Source of the DNA: Bacteroidales bacterium
GTDB lineage: Bacteria > Bacteroidota > Bacteroidia > Bacteroidales > UBA932
NCBI GenBank assembly: GCA_030695025.1
Contig: JAUYTX010000013.1
Location: 20,068-84,067, forward strand
Reading direction: 5' to 3'
DNA: 64,000 bases
A program made the translations under genes and the position numbers. The notes beneath the pieces are model-generated. The model did not search any database, was not told the origin of the DNA, and saw only the letters and a list, made by a program, of their open reading frames with translations. Positions 26,089-35,651 of the stretch are shown here, piece by piece. Every line of letters begins with the position of its first letter. Position 1 is the first letter of the stretch.

Positions 26089-26957
26089 GATATTTTCCCT
26101 CCTTTAATCTGATCAAAGCCTTCGCCGTAGACACTTGTGATTGACGATACGGTCATGAAGGCGTTTCTGTCTGTGTTTTTAATTATCTCTGTTATCTCCG
26201 GCAGTTGCGATTTACGCATCACAATTACCAGTACTTTACTTTCTGCCTGAGAGTACCACCCCATTGAGCTGAGTGCTGTAACTCCGCGCTTCATCTCTTT
26301 GGTTACCTTCTCTGCTATCTGGGCATATTTTGATGAGAAAACAAGTACTTGCACCGATTGTTTATTTCCGGTAAGAATCATGTCTATCACATATGAGAAT
26401 GATACCATTACAATGTAACCGTAAATTACATCTGACAGCTCTTTGCCTGGTATGAAATAGACCGAGCCAATTATCACAAGGTCGCACATCAAAAAGACCC
26501 TGCCGGGTGATGTCTCTCTAAAACGGCCGATTATTAGCGCAATAATGTCGGTACCGCCTGTGCTGCCCCCTTGCAGGAATATCATTCCAATACCTATTCC
26601 GCTTAATGTTCCTCCAAGAACTGCATTTATCAGTTTGTCTTCAATGTCCGACACCCATGGTATGAGTGGCAAAAACTCAAACATAAGCGCAGCCATCGCT
26701 ATGCAATAGATTGTTTTGAACCCGAATGCCTTGCCCAGTATTAAAAATCCAATTAAGAGGAGAATTGCGTTAATTATGATGTACGAGTAGGCAACCTGGA
26801 ATCCGGTTGAGTAGTTGATTACAGATGCAAGTCCGCTCACTCCTCCGCCTGCTATCTGGTGGGGAATGAGAAAGGCTGTCCAGCTGAAGACAAAAATAAA
26901 GAGCCCTGCTGTCATTATAACATAGGACTTTATTGTTTTAAATATGCCGTTGTTCAT
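26052..26957 (-). CDS. YitT family membrane protein (first of a tandem pair)
   Basis: This 301-residue paralog of the next gene has the same layout: transmembrane part with GGGVSGLASVINYSTGF and LQGGSTGGTDIIALI, then a DUF2179 domain (RGVTALSSMGWY, VIVMRKSQLPEITEIIK, FMTVSSITSVYGEGFDQIK). The pair arose by tandem duplication, now clearly diverged. It begins 10 bases after phzF and so belongs to the leuS-phzF-yitT-yitT run. Confidence 0.88.
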   Translation of the reverse strand: MNNGIFKTIKSYVIMTAGLFIFVFSWTAFLIPHQIAGGGVSGLASVINYSTGFQVAYSYIIINAILLLIGFLILGKAFGFKTIYCIAMAALMFEFLPLIPWVSDIEDKLINAVLGGTLSGIGIGMIFLQGGSTGGTDIIALIIGRFRETSPGRVFLMCDLVIIGSVYFIPGKELSDVIYGYIVMVSFSYVIDMILTGNKQSVQVLVFSSKYAQIAEKVTKEMKRGVTALSSMGWYSQAESKVLVIVMRKSQLPEITEIIKNTDRNAFMTVSSITSVYGEGFDQIKGGKISWRRKPEQSLQE

Positions 26958-26967
26958 CTGAGCGTTA

Positions 26968-27753
26968 TTAAATGTATATGTGTGAGCGGCTAAAGGTGAC
27001 TGCTTTACCTTTGATTATCACCCGCTCCTGAGTGAGGGTAAGGTAGAGTATTCCTCCTCTTTCAGATACCTGTCTTGCATGCAGTTCTGTCTTGCCAAGC
27101 CTTTTTGACCAGTATGGAGCCAGAGTGCAGTGCGCCGATCCTGTAACAGGGTCCTCCAGAATGGTTGCCTGAGGGGTAAAGAATCTTGATACAAAGTCGC
27201 AATCGGTGCCGGGGGCAGTTACAATAACCCCTCCGGGATTGATGTTTATCTCATCAAAAATTCCTCTGTTTATCTCCAGTTGCTCAACCTCTTCCTGCTT
27301 TGAGTAGATGAGCATGAAATCGCGGGCTTTATAGATGTCAATCGGCTTAATGCTAAGACTGTCAAATATCTCGGCAGGGAGTACAGCCTTGTGCCCCTCT
27401 CTTATTGGAAAGTTAAGGATGTACATATCTCCATCTCTTTTTACTGTCAGTTCACCGGAGAGTGAGCTGAATGTTATCTCATCACCCTGGAAGCCCTCTT
27501 CGGTAAAGAGAACATGTGCCGAGGCAAGTGTTGCGTGTCCGCAAAGGTCCATCTCAATGTCGGGGGTAAACCAGCGGAGGTTGTAGCCGCTGCCCTCGGG
27601 TAAAATGTATGCCGTCTCCGGAACGGCGTTCTCTCTTGCAATTTTAAGCAGAGTCTGGTCGTCCGGCTTTGATTCCAGCATAACAACTACAGCAGGGTTT
27701 CCGCAAAAAACCGTCTCTGTAAATGCATCAACCTGATAAGCTCTTAGTTTCAT
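26968..27753 (-). CDS. PhzF family isomerase/epimerase-like protein
   Basis: The 261-residue protein has the two-lobed diaminopimelate-epimerase-like fold of the PhzF family. The N-terminus [12 protein letters not shown], the GNPAVVV loop, the catalytic Glu in the NAVPETAY motif, and the CGHATLASAHVLF and DPVTGSAHCTLAPYW segments are all family marks. The physiological substrate is unknown outside phenazine makers. I chose the ATG at 27753 because it overlaps the leuS stop in a TGATG junction; the frame upstream has only TTG/CTG codons. Confidence 0.9.
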   Translation of the reverse strand: MKLRAYQVDAFTETVFCGNPAVVVMLESKPDDQTLLKIARENAVPETAYILPEGSGYNLRWFTPDIEMDLCGHATLASAHVLFTEEGFQGDEITFSSLSGELTVKRDGDMYILNFPIREGHKAVLPAEIFDSLSIKPIDIYKARDFMLIYSKQEEVEQLEINRGIFDEININPGGVIVTAPGTDCDFVSRFFTPQATILEDPVTGSAHCTLAPYWSKRLGKTELHARQVSERGGILYLTLTQERVIIKGKAVTFSRSHIYI

Positions 27754-30515
27754 CAGCAAACGATGTTAATAATCTTTTTGGGGACAACAATTATCTTTTT
27801 AATGGATGCTCCTGCAAGATATTTGGATGTTTGTTCGTTCTCTCTTGCAGCGGCCTCTATCTCCGCGGCAGTAAGTGAAGCGGAGAGAGTTAGTTTATAC
27901 CTCAGTTTTCCGTTGAAGGATACCGGGTATTCAAAAGAGTCCTCTATTGTGTGTTCTGCATTGAATTCAGGGAAGGCTGCCAGTGATACGCTTTGGGTAT
28001 GTCCAAGGCGGCTCCAGAGCTCTTCGCTTATGTGTGGTGCAAATGGAGAGAGCAATATAACCATTGGTTCCAGAATCTCTCTCTTGTTGCAGTTTACTTC
28101 GTATAGTTCGTTCAGGGCAATCATAAAGGCACTCACGCTTGTGTTGAATGAGAAGTTCTCTATGTCTTCCTGAGTCTTTTTAATTAATTTATGGAGTATT
28201 TTAAGCTCTGCAGCGGTTGCCCTCTCCTCTGATACACCAAATGTTTTATCTGCAAAGAAGAGCCTCCAGAACCTTTTAAGAAAGCGATGAACTCCGTCTA
28301 TTCCGTTTGTGTCCCAAGGTTTTGACTGCTCAAGCGGGCCAAGAAACATCTCGTACATTCTCAGGGTGTCTGCTCCGTAGTTGTCGCAGATGATATCGGG
28401 GTTAACAACGTTGAACATAGATTTGCTCATCTTCTCAACTGCCCATCCGCAGATATATTCATCATTTTCAAGTATGAATTCTGCATCTGCATAATCGGGC
28501 ATCCACACCTTAAAGGCTGCCAGATCGAGTTTGTCGTTATGCACGATGTTAACATCAACATGTATCTCGGTTGTGTCGTAGCTATCTTTTAGCCCAAGTG
28601 AAACAAACTTATTTGTACCCTTAACTCTGTAAACAAAGTTAGAGCGTCCCTGAATCATACCCTGGTTGATAAGCTTGCGGAATGGTTCTGCTTCGCATAC
28701 CCTGCCTGTGTCGTAAAGAAACTTGTTCCAGAACCTTGAGTAAATCAGGTGCCCTGTTGCATGTTCGGTTCCCCCTATGTAGAGGTCAACACTTCTCCAG
28801 TATTCATTTGCCTCCTTTGATACAAGTGCGGTGCTGTTTTGAGGATCCATGTACCTAAGGTAGTATGCGCTGCTGCCGGCAAAACCTGGCATTGTGCTCT
28901 TTTCAAGCGGGTAACCGTTGTGTGTCCAGTTTTCTGCCCTTGCAAGAGGGGGCTCTCCGCTCTCTGTTGGCAGATATTTGTCAATATCCGGAAGTTCAAG
29001 TGGTAGCTGATCGTAGGTAAGAGGTACTGCAATATCGTCTTTGTAGTAAATCGGGAATGGCTCTCCCCAGTATCTCTGGCGTGAAAAGATTGCATCTCTT
29101 AGTCTGAAGTTTACCTTTCTTTTGCCTAATGCTCTCCTTTCAACCTCATCAATGGCAGCAGGAATCGCCTCCTTTACAGACATTCCGTTAAGGAAGCCCG
29201 AATTGCACATGACTCCCTCTTTAGCATCAAAGCTCTCCTGAGATATATCGCACCCCTCTATCAGAGGAATTATTGGCAAATTAAAGTGTTTTGCAAAGAA
29301 GTAGTCTCTGCTGTCATGTGCAGGAACTGCCATGATTGCTCCGGTTCCGTACCCTGCCAGCACATATTCTGATATCCATACAGGTATCTTCTCAAGGGTA
29401 AAGGGATTTACCGCATAACTTCCGCTAAAGACTCCGGTAACCTTTTTGGTTTCGGCCATTCTTTCGCGCTCTGTCTTTCTTGATGCATATTTGATGTACT
29501 CGTCAACCTCAGCTTTTTGATCTGCAGTTGTAAGCCTCTCCACCCATTCGCTCTCAGGTGCAAGGACCATGAAGGTTGCTCCAAAAATGGTATCAGCTCT
29601 TGTTGTAAATATCTCAAGATCAAACTCCTCTTTACCGTTTGATACCTTAAAAATCATCTCGGCTCCCTGTGATCGTCCAATCCAGTTCCTCTGCATATCT
29701 TTGAGTGAATCGGTCCACTCCAGTGTGTCAAGATCGTTAAGAAGCCTTTCGGCATAGGCCGAAACCCTCAGTTGCCACTGTTTCATCTTGCGCTGCTCAA
29801 CAGGATGGCCACCACGAAGTGAAATTCCCTCCTTTACCTCATCGTTTGCCAGAACAGTTCCAAGTGCCGGGCACCAGTTTACTGAGGTTTCACCAAGATA
29901 TGCAAGGCGATACTGCATAAGAACTTCTTCCCTCTCCTTCTCTCCCATTCCATTCCACTCATCTGCTGTGAAAAGGGCTACATCTCCGCAGGCTGCGCAG
30001 ACATTTTTATTACCATCCGTTTCAAAGATCTTGATTAGAGTCTCTATCTTTTGAGCGCTTTGTGTATTGTTGTTGTACCAGTGGGCAAACATTTCGAGAA
30101 AAGCCCATTGAGTCCATTTGTAATATTCAGGCTCACAAGTTCTTACCTCTCTAGACCAGTCATATGAGAAGCCAATTCTATCCAATTGTTCGCGATATCT
30201 TGCGATATTTTTTTCGGTTGTTTTGGCCGGGTGCTGGCCTGTTTGAATTGCATACTGTTCGGCGGGGAGGCCGAATGCATCGTACCCCATCGGGTGAAGT
30301 ACGTTAAACCCTTTTAATCTTTTGTAACGGCTGTATATATCACTTGCTATGTAACCAAGAGGGTGTCCTACATGAAGACCTGCTCCCGATGGGTAGGGGA
30401 ACATGTCCAGTACATAGAATTTTGGTTTTGAATTATCCTCTTTAACCTTAAAGGTTTGCTCCTGCGACCAGCGGGACTGCCAGTGCTTTTCAATCTCAAG
30501 AAAATTATACTCCAT
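27753..30515 (-). CDS. leuS: Leucyl-tRNA synthetase
   Basis: This is a class I synthetase of 920 residues. The HIGH-type motif is HVGH (48-51) and the KMSKS motif is intact at 695-699. The editing CP1 domain lies between (about 240-450, with [11 protein letters not shown] and the hydrolytic-site segment ending [16 protein letters not shown]). The anticodon-binding region and a small C-terminal domain complete the chain. It is the first gene of a leuS-phzF-yitT-yitT run, with a -7 box 22 bases upstream. No T-box-like leader is present. Confidence 0.97.
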   Translation of the reverse strand: MEYNFLEIEKHWQSRWSQEQTFKVKEDNSKPKFYVLDMFPYPSGAGLHVGHPLGYIASDIYSRYKRLKGFNVLHPMGYDAFGLPAEQYAIQTGQHPAKTTEKNIARYREQLDRIGFSYDWSREVRTCEPEYYKWTQWAFLEMFAHWYNNNTQSAQKIETLIKIFETDGNKNVCAACGDVALFTADEWNGMGEKEREEVLMQYRLAYLGETSVNWCPALGTVLANDEVKEGISLRGGHPVEQRKMKQWQLRVSAYAERLLNDLDTLEWTDSLKDMQRNWIGRSQGAEMIFKVSNGKEEFDLEIFTTRADTIFGATFMVLAPESEWVERLTTADQKAEVDEYIKYASRKTERERMAETKKVTGVFSGSYAVNPFTLEKIPVWISEYVLAGYGTGAIMAVPAHDSRDYFFAKHFNLPIIPLIEGCDISQESFDAKEGVMCNSGFLNGMSVKEAIPAAIDEVERRALGKRKVNFRLRDAIFSRQRYWGEPFPIYYKDDIAVPLTYDQLPLELPDIDKYLPTESGEPPLARAENWTHNGYPLEKSTMPGFAGSSAYYLRYMDPQNSTALVSKEANEYWRSVDLYIGGTEHATGHLIYSRFWNKFLYDTGRVCEAEPFRKLINQGMIQGRSNFVYRVKGTNKFVSLGLKDSYDTTEIHVDVNIVHNDKLDLAAFKVWMPDYADAEFILENDEYICGWAVEKMSKSMFNVVNPDIICDNYGADTLRMYEMFLGPLEQSKPWDTNGIDGVHRFLKRFWRLFFADKTFGVSEERATAAELKILHKLIKKTQEDIENFSFNTSVSAFMIALNELYEVNCNKREILEPMVILLSPFAPHISEELWSRLGHTQSVSLAAFPEFNAEHTIEDSFEYPVSFNGKLRYKLTLSASLTAAEIEAAARENEQTSKYLAGASIKKIIVVPKKIINIVC

Positions 30516-30537
30516 TTCGCGGCTTTTAAAACAGCCA

Positions 30538-30545
30538 CAAAAGTA
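30538..30545 (-). promoter_or_regulatory. -7 box of leuS
   Basis: On the minus strand TACTTTTG fits TAnnTTTG and ends 22 bases before the leuS ATG. It lies in the 40-bp gap after the M28-TonB gene, so any -33 contact would be inside the end of that gene. Confidence 0.6.
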
Positions 30546-30555
30546 ATAAAAATTG

Positions 30556-31866
30556 CTATCTCTTTAGTCTGAATTCTACAGGAAGGGAGATTTTGCTCCT
30601 TACCGGCTTACCGCCAATCATTGCTGCTTTCCATTTTGGAGAGGCTTTTATAACCCTCACCGCCTCGTCGTCAAGAAGCTGATCTGCCGATTTATTAATT
30701 GTGACATTTGTCACCTCACCGTCTTTCTCTACAATAAAGTCAACAATTACCCTTCCCTGAATTCCCTCACTGATAGCCTCTGCAGGATATTTCAGGTAGT
30801 GATAAACCCATTTAGTCAGGAATACCCTTTCGTCTCCCTTGTCATAAATTGCTCTTCTGTCAACCTCATTTTGTGAATAGACCATTTCGGGATCATCTTC
30901 CGGCACCTCTGCCTGATCTGCAAATACTGTCTTTTCAAGTGGTTTCTGGGTATTGGCAGCCACCTTCACAAGATTGTATGTAAAGTGAGCAAGATCTTCC
31001 ATCACGTTGTAATTTAGTTTTTCGGGAGTATCCCTTACAGTGTGGTAATCTCTGTGTATAAGTGTCGTAAAGAGAACAACCGGTATTCCAAGCGTTGCAA
31101 ATATTCTGTGGTCACTCGGGAAATAGTCTGTTGTTCTAATATTCGGAGTAATCATCAGTGGTAAGTCAGCAACATCTTTTAACATTGTAACAAGCTGTGT
31201 ATGTGGCAATACAGTATATGCCGATACGTTTTGTCTGCCTGCGGCTCTGCCTACCATATCAAGGTTTATCATTAAAGAGACGTCGTTGATCGGCGCAAAG
31301 GCACGATTTGCAAAATACCATGAACCTGTCATTCCTCTCTCCTCGGAACCGAAGGCTGCAAAGATTACCGAACGGCGAAACTCCATTGAGCTCTCCTTTA
31401 CCATTCTAGCAACCTCAAGCATTACTGCCACCCCAGAGGCGTTGTCGTCTGCTCCTGCAAAGATCATAAGAGAGTCCTTGCCATTAATTTTAATAACTGT
31501 AGTGCCCAGATGGTCATAATGGGCGCCTATAAGAATATACTGATCTCTGAGTTTTGGATCCCATCCCTCTACTACACCAATAATGTTGGAAGACTTTAAG
31601 GTGTCACCCTCTGCTGCAATAATTGAGAAATCCTGACCGGGAGAGGGGTACAAAAGGGTAACATCTGCCTTTAGAAACTCCCGCTCTATGTATCTGGCTG
31701 CCTTAGCTTCACCTGTAGTACCTGCCTCTCTTCCCTTGAGCGAGTCTGCTGCCAGTACGGCTACATCTCTTTTCATGCGCAACAGCGTTGCTGATTGAGA
31801 GAAAAGCCCTGCATAACATACTGTCAGCAGAGCTATTGTTATAATAAATCTTTTATTCATAATCAT
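30556..31866 (-). CDS. M28 family metallopeptidase fused to a TonB-like C-terminal domain
   Basis: The 436-residue protein starts with a signal peptide (to about residue 24). Residues about 30-300 are an M28 aminopeptidase-like domain, with zinc-ligand segments [16 protein letters not shown] and [12 protein letters not shown] and later the SDHRIF His. After a linker, residues about 345-436 match the TonB C-terminal fold ([24 protein letters not shown], then [15 protein letters not shown] and [11 protein letters not shown]). There is no Pro-rich region or transmembrane anchor of a true TonB. The ATGA overlap with the upstream VOC gene supports the start at 31866. Confidence 0.85.
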   Translation of the reverse strand: MIMNKRFIITIALLTVCYAGLFSQSATLLRMKRDVAVLAADSLKGREAGTTGEAKAARYIEREFLKADVTLLYPSPGQDFSIIAAEGDTLKSSNIIGVVEGWDPKLRDQYILIGAHYDHLGTTVIKINGKDSLMIFAGADDNASGVAVMLEVARMVKESSMEFRRSVIFAAFGSEERGMTGSWYFANRAFAPINDVSLMINLDMVGRAAGRQNVSAYTVLPHTQLVTMLKDVADLPLMITPNIRTTDYFPSDHRIFATLGIPVVLFTTLIHRDYHTVRDTPEKLNYNVMEDLAHFTYNLVKVAANTQKPLEKTVFADQAEVPEDDPEMVYSQNEVDRRAIYDKGDERVFLTKWVYHYLKYPAEAISEGIQGRVIVDFIVEKDGEVTNVTINKSADQLLDDEAVRVIKASPKWKAAMIGGKPVRSKISLPVEFRLKR

Positions 31867-32237
31867 TTCTTTGGTGGTAACACCTCAAGCCAGTAACCAT
31901 CGGGGTCATTAATAAAATATATGCCCATTCCCGGATTTTCGTAGCAGATGCACCCCATTTGTGTGTGTTTTTGGTGTGCAGATTCAAAGTCATCGGTACG
32001 AAAAGCCAGATGAAACTCATTATCTCCCAAGTTATAAGGCCTGTCCCAATCTCTTAGCCATGTAAGTTCCAACTGGTGTTCAGAAGAGCCGTCAGAAAGG
32101 TAAACTATTATAAACGAACCATCAGGCTTGGTTATTCTTCTCACCTCATCCAGACCCAGAGCCTCTTTATAAAAAGCCATGCTCTTCTCCAGATCCTTTA
32201 CGTTTATGTTATTGTGAACAAATCTGAATTTTGCCAT
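31863..32237 (-). CDS. VOC/glyoxalase family protein
   Basis: The 124-residue protein is a single-chain vicinal-oxygen-chelate protein resembling lactoylglutathione lyase. Two beta-alpha-beta modules are visible (FRFVHNNINVKDLEKSMAFY and FHLAFRTDDFESAHQKH), ending in [15 protein letters not shown]. Metal-ligand candidates are His8, the Glu in HQLELTW, His in FHLAF and Glu in WLEV. I chose the ATG at 32237 over 32267 since it fits the family start and follows the upstream stop by 4 bases. Substrate not assignable. Confidence 0.85.
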   Translation of the reverse strand: MAKFRFVHNNINVKDLEKSMAFYKEALGLDEVRRITKPDGSFIIVYLSDGSSEHQLELTWLRDWDRPYNLGDNEFHLAFRTDDFESAHQKHTQMGCICYENPGMGIYFINDPDGYWLEVLPPKK

Positions 32238-32241
32238 ACCC

Positions 32242-32574
32242 TTATCTTTTAAAGTGTGGTATTTCAACAGGTAACTCTATTGAGAACTCAACAAGTCCTG
32301 CAACAGCACCCTCTTTATACCAGGGAGTTTGATGTATCAGTTTCTTAATCCCGTTTTTCTCAATAGTGTATGAGTTTGACGTCCCGTTTTGAATCATTTC
32401 ATGAATCACCTCCCAGGATTTGGCAGCATGGCAATCTTTTAGGTTTTTTCCTATCAGATCTCCATATGACTCAAATGTCTTTACAGCCTTGATATTTTGC
32501 CATAAGACAATGCCTTCGCAATCGCAGACTGTTACGGCGCACGAAAGTTCGTTTGCCCACTCAAAATTTTCCAT
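32242..32574 (-). CDS. Small PAS-like domain protein
   Basis: The 110-residue protein consists of one PAS-like sensor fold: N-terminal helix, VTVCDCEGIVLWQN strand-turn, helical LIGKNLKDCH, then the strands NSYTIEKNGIKKLIHQTPWY and GLVEFSIELP. It has no output domain, membrane segment or signal. It could bind a small ligand or act as a partner of a kinase. It lies between gcvT and the VOC gene with gaps below 10 bases. The PAS call is by pattern only. Confidence 0.6.
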   Translation of the reverse strand: MENFEWANELSCAVTVCDCEGIVLWQNIKAVKTFESYGDLIGKNLKDCHAAKSWEVIHEMIQNGTSNSYTIEKNGIKKLIHQTPWYKEGAVAGLVEFSIELPVEIPHFKR

Positions 32575-32581
32575 TCAAACT

Positions 32582-33688
32582 TTACTTCTTGTAAAACGGT
32601 GCTCTGACAACATTAGCTTTAAGCAGTTTATCCCTCACCTTGATAAAAATATCTGTGCCGGATTTTGCAAATTCAGGTTTGACATATGCCATACCTACTG
32701 CCTTTTTAACTGCCGGGCCCATTGTTCCGGATGTTACAATACCAATTTCCGTGCCGTTTGCATCGCAAACTTCATATCCGTGTCTTGGAATACCTCTGTC
32801 GAGAAGTTCAAAACCAACAAGCTTTCTGGAAACACCACCATCTTTTAGCTTGAGCATATACTCACGGTCGATAAAATCACCCTTTGCTTCGCTGAATTTG
32901 GTAATCCATCCCAGACCGGCCTCAATTGGTGAAGTTGTGTCATCAATATCGTTCCCGTAGAGGCAGAAACCCATCTCAAGACGGAGTGTATCGCGGGCAC
33001 CGAGACCTATAGGCTTAATGTCAAACTCTTTGCCGGCCTCAAAAACTGCATTCCAAAGCTTTTCACCATCTTCGTTGGCAACATAAATTTCGCAACCACC
33101 CGATCCGGTATATCCTGTTGTAGAGAATATTGCATCTTTAATACCAGCTATTGTCAGCTTCTTAAAGGTGTAGTACTCCATATCCTCTACAGTTGTGTCG
33201 CAAATCTTTTGCATTGCCTTTAGTGCGAGCGGACCCTGAACAGCTAACTGGCAAATTTCGTCAGATGCATTGTACAGCTCTTTGCCCGGTGTAATACCGA
33301 ATTTGGGAGCATGCTCGCACAGGTGAGCATAATCTTTATCAACGTTGGATGCGTTAACAACAAGAAGATAGGTAACGCTGTCTAAGCAGTAAACAAGAAG
33401 GTCATCAACAATACCGCCTTTACCGTTGGGAAAGCAAGAGTATTGAACTTTACCGGGTGTTAGAAGAGATGCGTCGTTAGATGTTACGTATTGGATAAAG
33501 GCGAGGGCTTTGGGGCCCTTTACCCAGATTTCACCCATGTGGGAGACATCAAAAACCCCAACCTTCTCCCTTACATGGTTGTGCTCTTCGTTAATCCCTA
33601 CATACTCTACCGGCATATTAAAACCGGCAAAAGGCACCATTCTGGCACCAAGCTCAATGTGCTTAGCAGTAAATGCTGTTGTTTTCAT
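32582..33688 (-). CDS. gcvT: Aminomethyltransferase (glycine cleavage T protein)
   Basis: The T protein transfers the aminomethyl carbon from the H protein to tetrahydrofolate. The 368-residue chain contains the typical [11 protein letters not shown] start region, the [11 protein letters not shown] folate region, [12 protein letters not shown] and the conserved acidic [17 protein letters not shown]. The C-terminal barrel domain has [15 protein letters not shown] and TSGTMGP. Other glycine-cleavage genes (gcvP, gcvH) are not in the window, as is common in Bacteroidota. No glycine riboswitch is seen; it follows the SPOR lipoprotein gene by 16 bases. Confidence 0.96.
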   Translation of the reverse strand: MKTTAFTAKHIELGARMVPFAGFNMPVEYVGINEEHNHVREKVGVFDVSHMGEIWVKGPKALAFIQYVTSNDASLLTPGKVQYSCFPNGKGGIVDDLLVYCLDSVTYLLVVNASNVDKDYAHLCEHAPKFGITPGKELYNASDEICQLAVQGPLALKAMQKICDTTVEDMEYYTFKKLTIAGIKDAIFSTTGYTGSGGCEIYVANEDGEKLWNAVFEAGKEFDIKPIGLGARDTLRLEMGFCLYGNDIDDTTSPIEAGLGWITKFSEAKGDFIDREYMLKLKDGGVSRKLVGFELLDRGIPRHGYEVCDANGTEIGIVTSGTMGPAVKKAVGMAYVKPEFAKSGTDIFIKVRDKLLKANVVRAPFYKK

Positions 33689-33704
33689 AAATATTTTAAT
33701 GAAA

Positions 33705-34211
33705 TTATTTTATATGTAATTGTTGTCTTATGTCGTATATCCAGATATCTCCGTCAAGGTTAAATTTAGACCCCATAAGATCATACATTTTATCATATGC
33801 CGCCGAGAGATTTGGGTGAGATGAGACAGAAACAAGCCTGAACCCGTTTTTAAAATCAATGGTTAACGGCTTGTAACCGTTCTTTTCCAGCTTTTCGACC
33901 ATTCCCTTAGCGTTTGAATACTCTCTGAAGCTGCCGCATATTACGTGATATCTGTTGGTGTTTGACAGGTCAACCATACCTGATGCCTTTGCAAGAGCAA
34001 GACTATCCTGAAATGCTCTGCTTACTGAATCCTCTTTTGCCCTCATTAAAGAGTCTGCTGATCTCTTTTCGGCGATTGCTCTCTCCTGCTCTCTCTTAAG
34101 AGCAGCAATGTCTTCTGATGTAGCCATTCCCAATTGCTTTCTTGTCCAGTCACATCCGGTAAGAAGCAATGTAACAGCCATAAGCATTGCTATTAATTTT
34201 GCCGTTCTCAT
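33705..34211 (-). CDS. SPOR-domain lipoprotein
   Basis: The 168-residue protein has a lipoprotein signal with Cys20 (LLLTGC). A charged coiled-coil-like stretch (about 32-80, [19 protein letters not shown]) is followed by a SPOR domain (about 86-165) with the strands YHVICGSF and [14 protein letters not shown] domains bind denuded peptidoglycan, often at the division site. It is probably periplasmic and membrane-anchored. It leads the minus-strand run gcvT-PAS-VOC-M28 and has a -7 box 33 bases upstream. Confidence 0.85.
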   Translation of the reverse strand: MRTAKLIAMLMAVTLLLTGCDWTRKQLGMATSEDIAALKREQERAIAEKRSADSLMRAKEDSVSRAFQDSLALAKASGMVDLSNTNRYHVICGSFREYSNAKGMVEKLEKNGYKPLTIDFKNGFRLVSVSSHPNLSAAYDKMYDLMGSKFNLDGDIWIYDIRQQLHIK

Positions 34212-34244
34212 AATTGATTAGTGTTAAGGATTTTTGTATAGAGA

Positions 34245-34252
34245 CAAAATTA
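34245..34252 (-). promoter_or_regulatory. -7 box of the SPOR-gcvT run
   Basis: On the minus strand TAATTTTG fits TAnnTTTG, 33 bases before the ATG at 34211. It is adjacent to the divergent DUF389 promoter, so the two polymerase sites nearly overlap. Confidence 0.6.
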
Positions 34253-34257
34253 ACATT

Positions 34258-34290
34258 TTTGGAGCAAAGAGAAAAATAAATGTATATTTG
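34258..34290 (+). promoter_or_regulatory. Promoter of DUF389-capA-phoH (-33 TTTG, -7 TATATTTG)
   Basis: TTTG at 34258-34261 and TATATTTG at 34283-34290 are separated by 21 bases, within the Bacteroidota consensus. The -7 box ends 26 bases before the ATG at 34317. Confidence 0.75.
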
Positions 34291-34316
34291 GTAACGGTTT
34301 TTAAAAACACAATCAT

Positions 34317-35651
34317 ATGGCAACCATTTTAGAGCAGTTTAAATCTATTGTCAATTTTTCTGACCACATAGATATTGAGGGAACTACTGAGAGTATTAAA
34401 AAAGGAATAGATTTTAAAGGTCCTAATGCATGGATTCTCTTTTTTGCGATAATTGTAGCATCGGTTGGTCTAAATGTAAACTCAATTCCTGTTATCATTG
34501 GTGCTATGTTAATTTCACCTCTTATGGGTCCTATAATGGGAGCAGGGCTTGCAATTGGGGTAAATGACACTGAGCTGCTTCGCAAGGCTCTTAAAAACCT
34601 TGCCGTAATGGTCATAATCAGTCTGTTTGCATCGACTGCATATTTTATTATCTCTCCTCTTGCACTTGCAGAACCAACAGAACTGCTTGCAAGAACAAGA
34701 CCTACAATTTATGATGTATTCATAGCACTTTTTGGTGGTCTGGCAGGAATCGTAGAGGGGTCAAAGAGGGATAAAGGAACAGTAATTGCCGGTGTTGCCA
34801 TTGCAACGGCCCTTATGCCTCCGCTCTGTACAGCCGGCTATGGCCTGGCTAACGGCAATATGTCATATTTTGGTGGTGCCATGTATCTGTTTGCTATAAA
34901 CTCAATATTCATAGCCCTTGCAACCTATCTTATGGTAAGGTATATGAAGTTCCCCCACGTTCAGTTTGCCGATCCTGCAAAACAGCGAAGAGTCAGAAGA
35001 ACAATCAGTCTCTTTACACTGATTCTTGTAGTTCCAAGTATCTATACGGGTTTTCTTGTTATACGTGAAAACTCTTTTAACCAGTCTGCCAAGAGATTTA
35101 TAGCAGAGAACAAAACTCTTGCAAACGGATATATTTACGACTACTCTGTTAATCATAAGGTAAAACCTTCTCATCTGGAAATTTCTATTGCCGGAGAGAG
35201 GCTTTCCGAAAACCAGAGAGAGATATTGTTCACCAATCTCGAACGCCATGGTATAATGAGAAGTCAGGTTAACCTAAAGTTTAATGCACTTTATGAGGAG
35301 GGTTCGAGAGAGACCGAGATGCTAAAGGGCATTTTTGAAAGGACCGATCTGGAAATTGCCAGAAAGGATGAACTAATCAATGAGCTCCGCAAAGAACTTG
35401 ATTCATACAGAACCAGAGAGATTCCATACGAACAAATTACAAAAGAGATAAAAGCTCAACATCCTGAAATAATGTCACTTACAATTGCACGTGGTGCTGA
35501 AATATCATCAGCTCCTTATGCCTCAAAGGATCAGGTTGTTGCAATAATTAAATGGAAAGTGGAGCTCTCTGCAGCAGAGATAACCAAATTACAGGAGTGG
35601 CTATCTGTCAGATTAAATGTAACAAATGTTAAAATTGTACAACTTAAATAG
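34317..35651 (+). CDS. DUF389 membrane protein
   Basis: The 444-residue protein has the DUF389/TIGR00341 core: about six transmembrane segments in residues 35-245, including IASVGLNVNSIPVIIGAMLI-like and SPLMGPIMGAGLAIG motifs and GVAIATALMPPLCTAGYGLA. A cytoplasmic or periplasmic C-terminal part with a helical coiled-coil (about 330-365) follows. The function of the family is not established. The stop is directly followed by the ATG of capA at 35652, so the two are translationally linked. Confidence 0.88.
   Translation: MATILEQFKSIVNFSDHIDIEGTTESIKKGIDFKGPNAWILFFAIIVASVGLNVNSIPVIIGAMLISPLMGPIMGAGLAIGVNDTELLRKALKNLAVMVIISLFASTAYFIISPLALAEPTELLARTRPTIYDVFIALFGGLAGIVEGSKRDKGTVIAGVAIATALMPPLCTAGYGLANGNMSYFGGAMYLFAINSIFIALATYLMVRYMKFPHVQFADPAKQRRVRRTISLFTLILVVPSIYTGFLVIRENSFNQSAKRFIAENKTLANGYIYDYSVNHKVKPSHLEISIAGERLSENQREILFTNLERHGIMRSQVNLKFNALYEEGSRETEMLKGIFERTDLEIARKDELINELRKELDSYRTREIPYEQITKEIKAQHPEIMSLTIARGAEISSAPYASKDQVVAIIKWKVELSAAEITKLQEWLSVRLNVTNVKIVQLK

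Noticed and set aside
30490..30515. T-box-like leader before leuS
   Set aside because: Only 40 bases separate leuS from the neighbouring gene, so there is no room for a T-box.
33689..33704. Glycine riboswitch before gcvT
   Set aside because: The gap to the upstream gene is only 16 bases.
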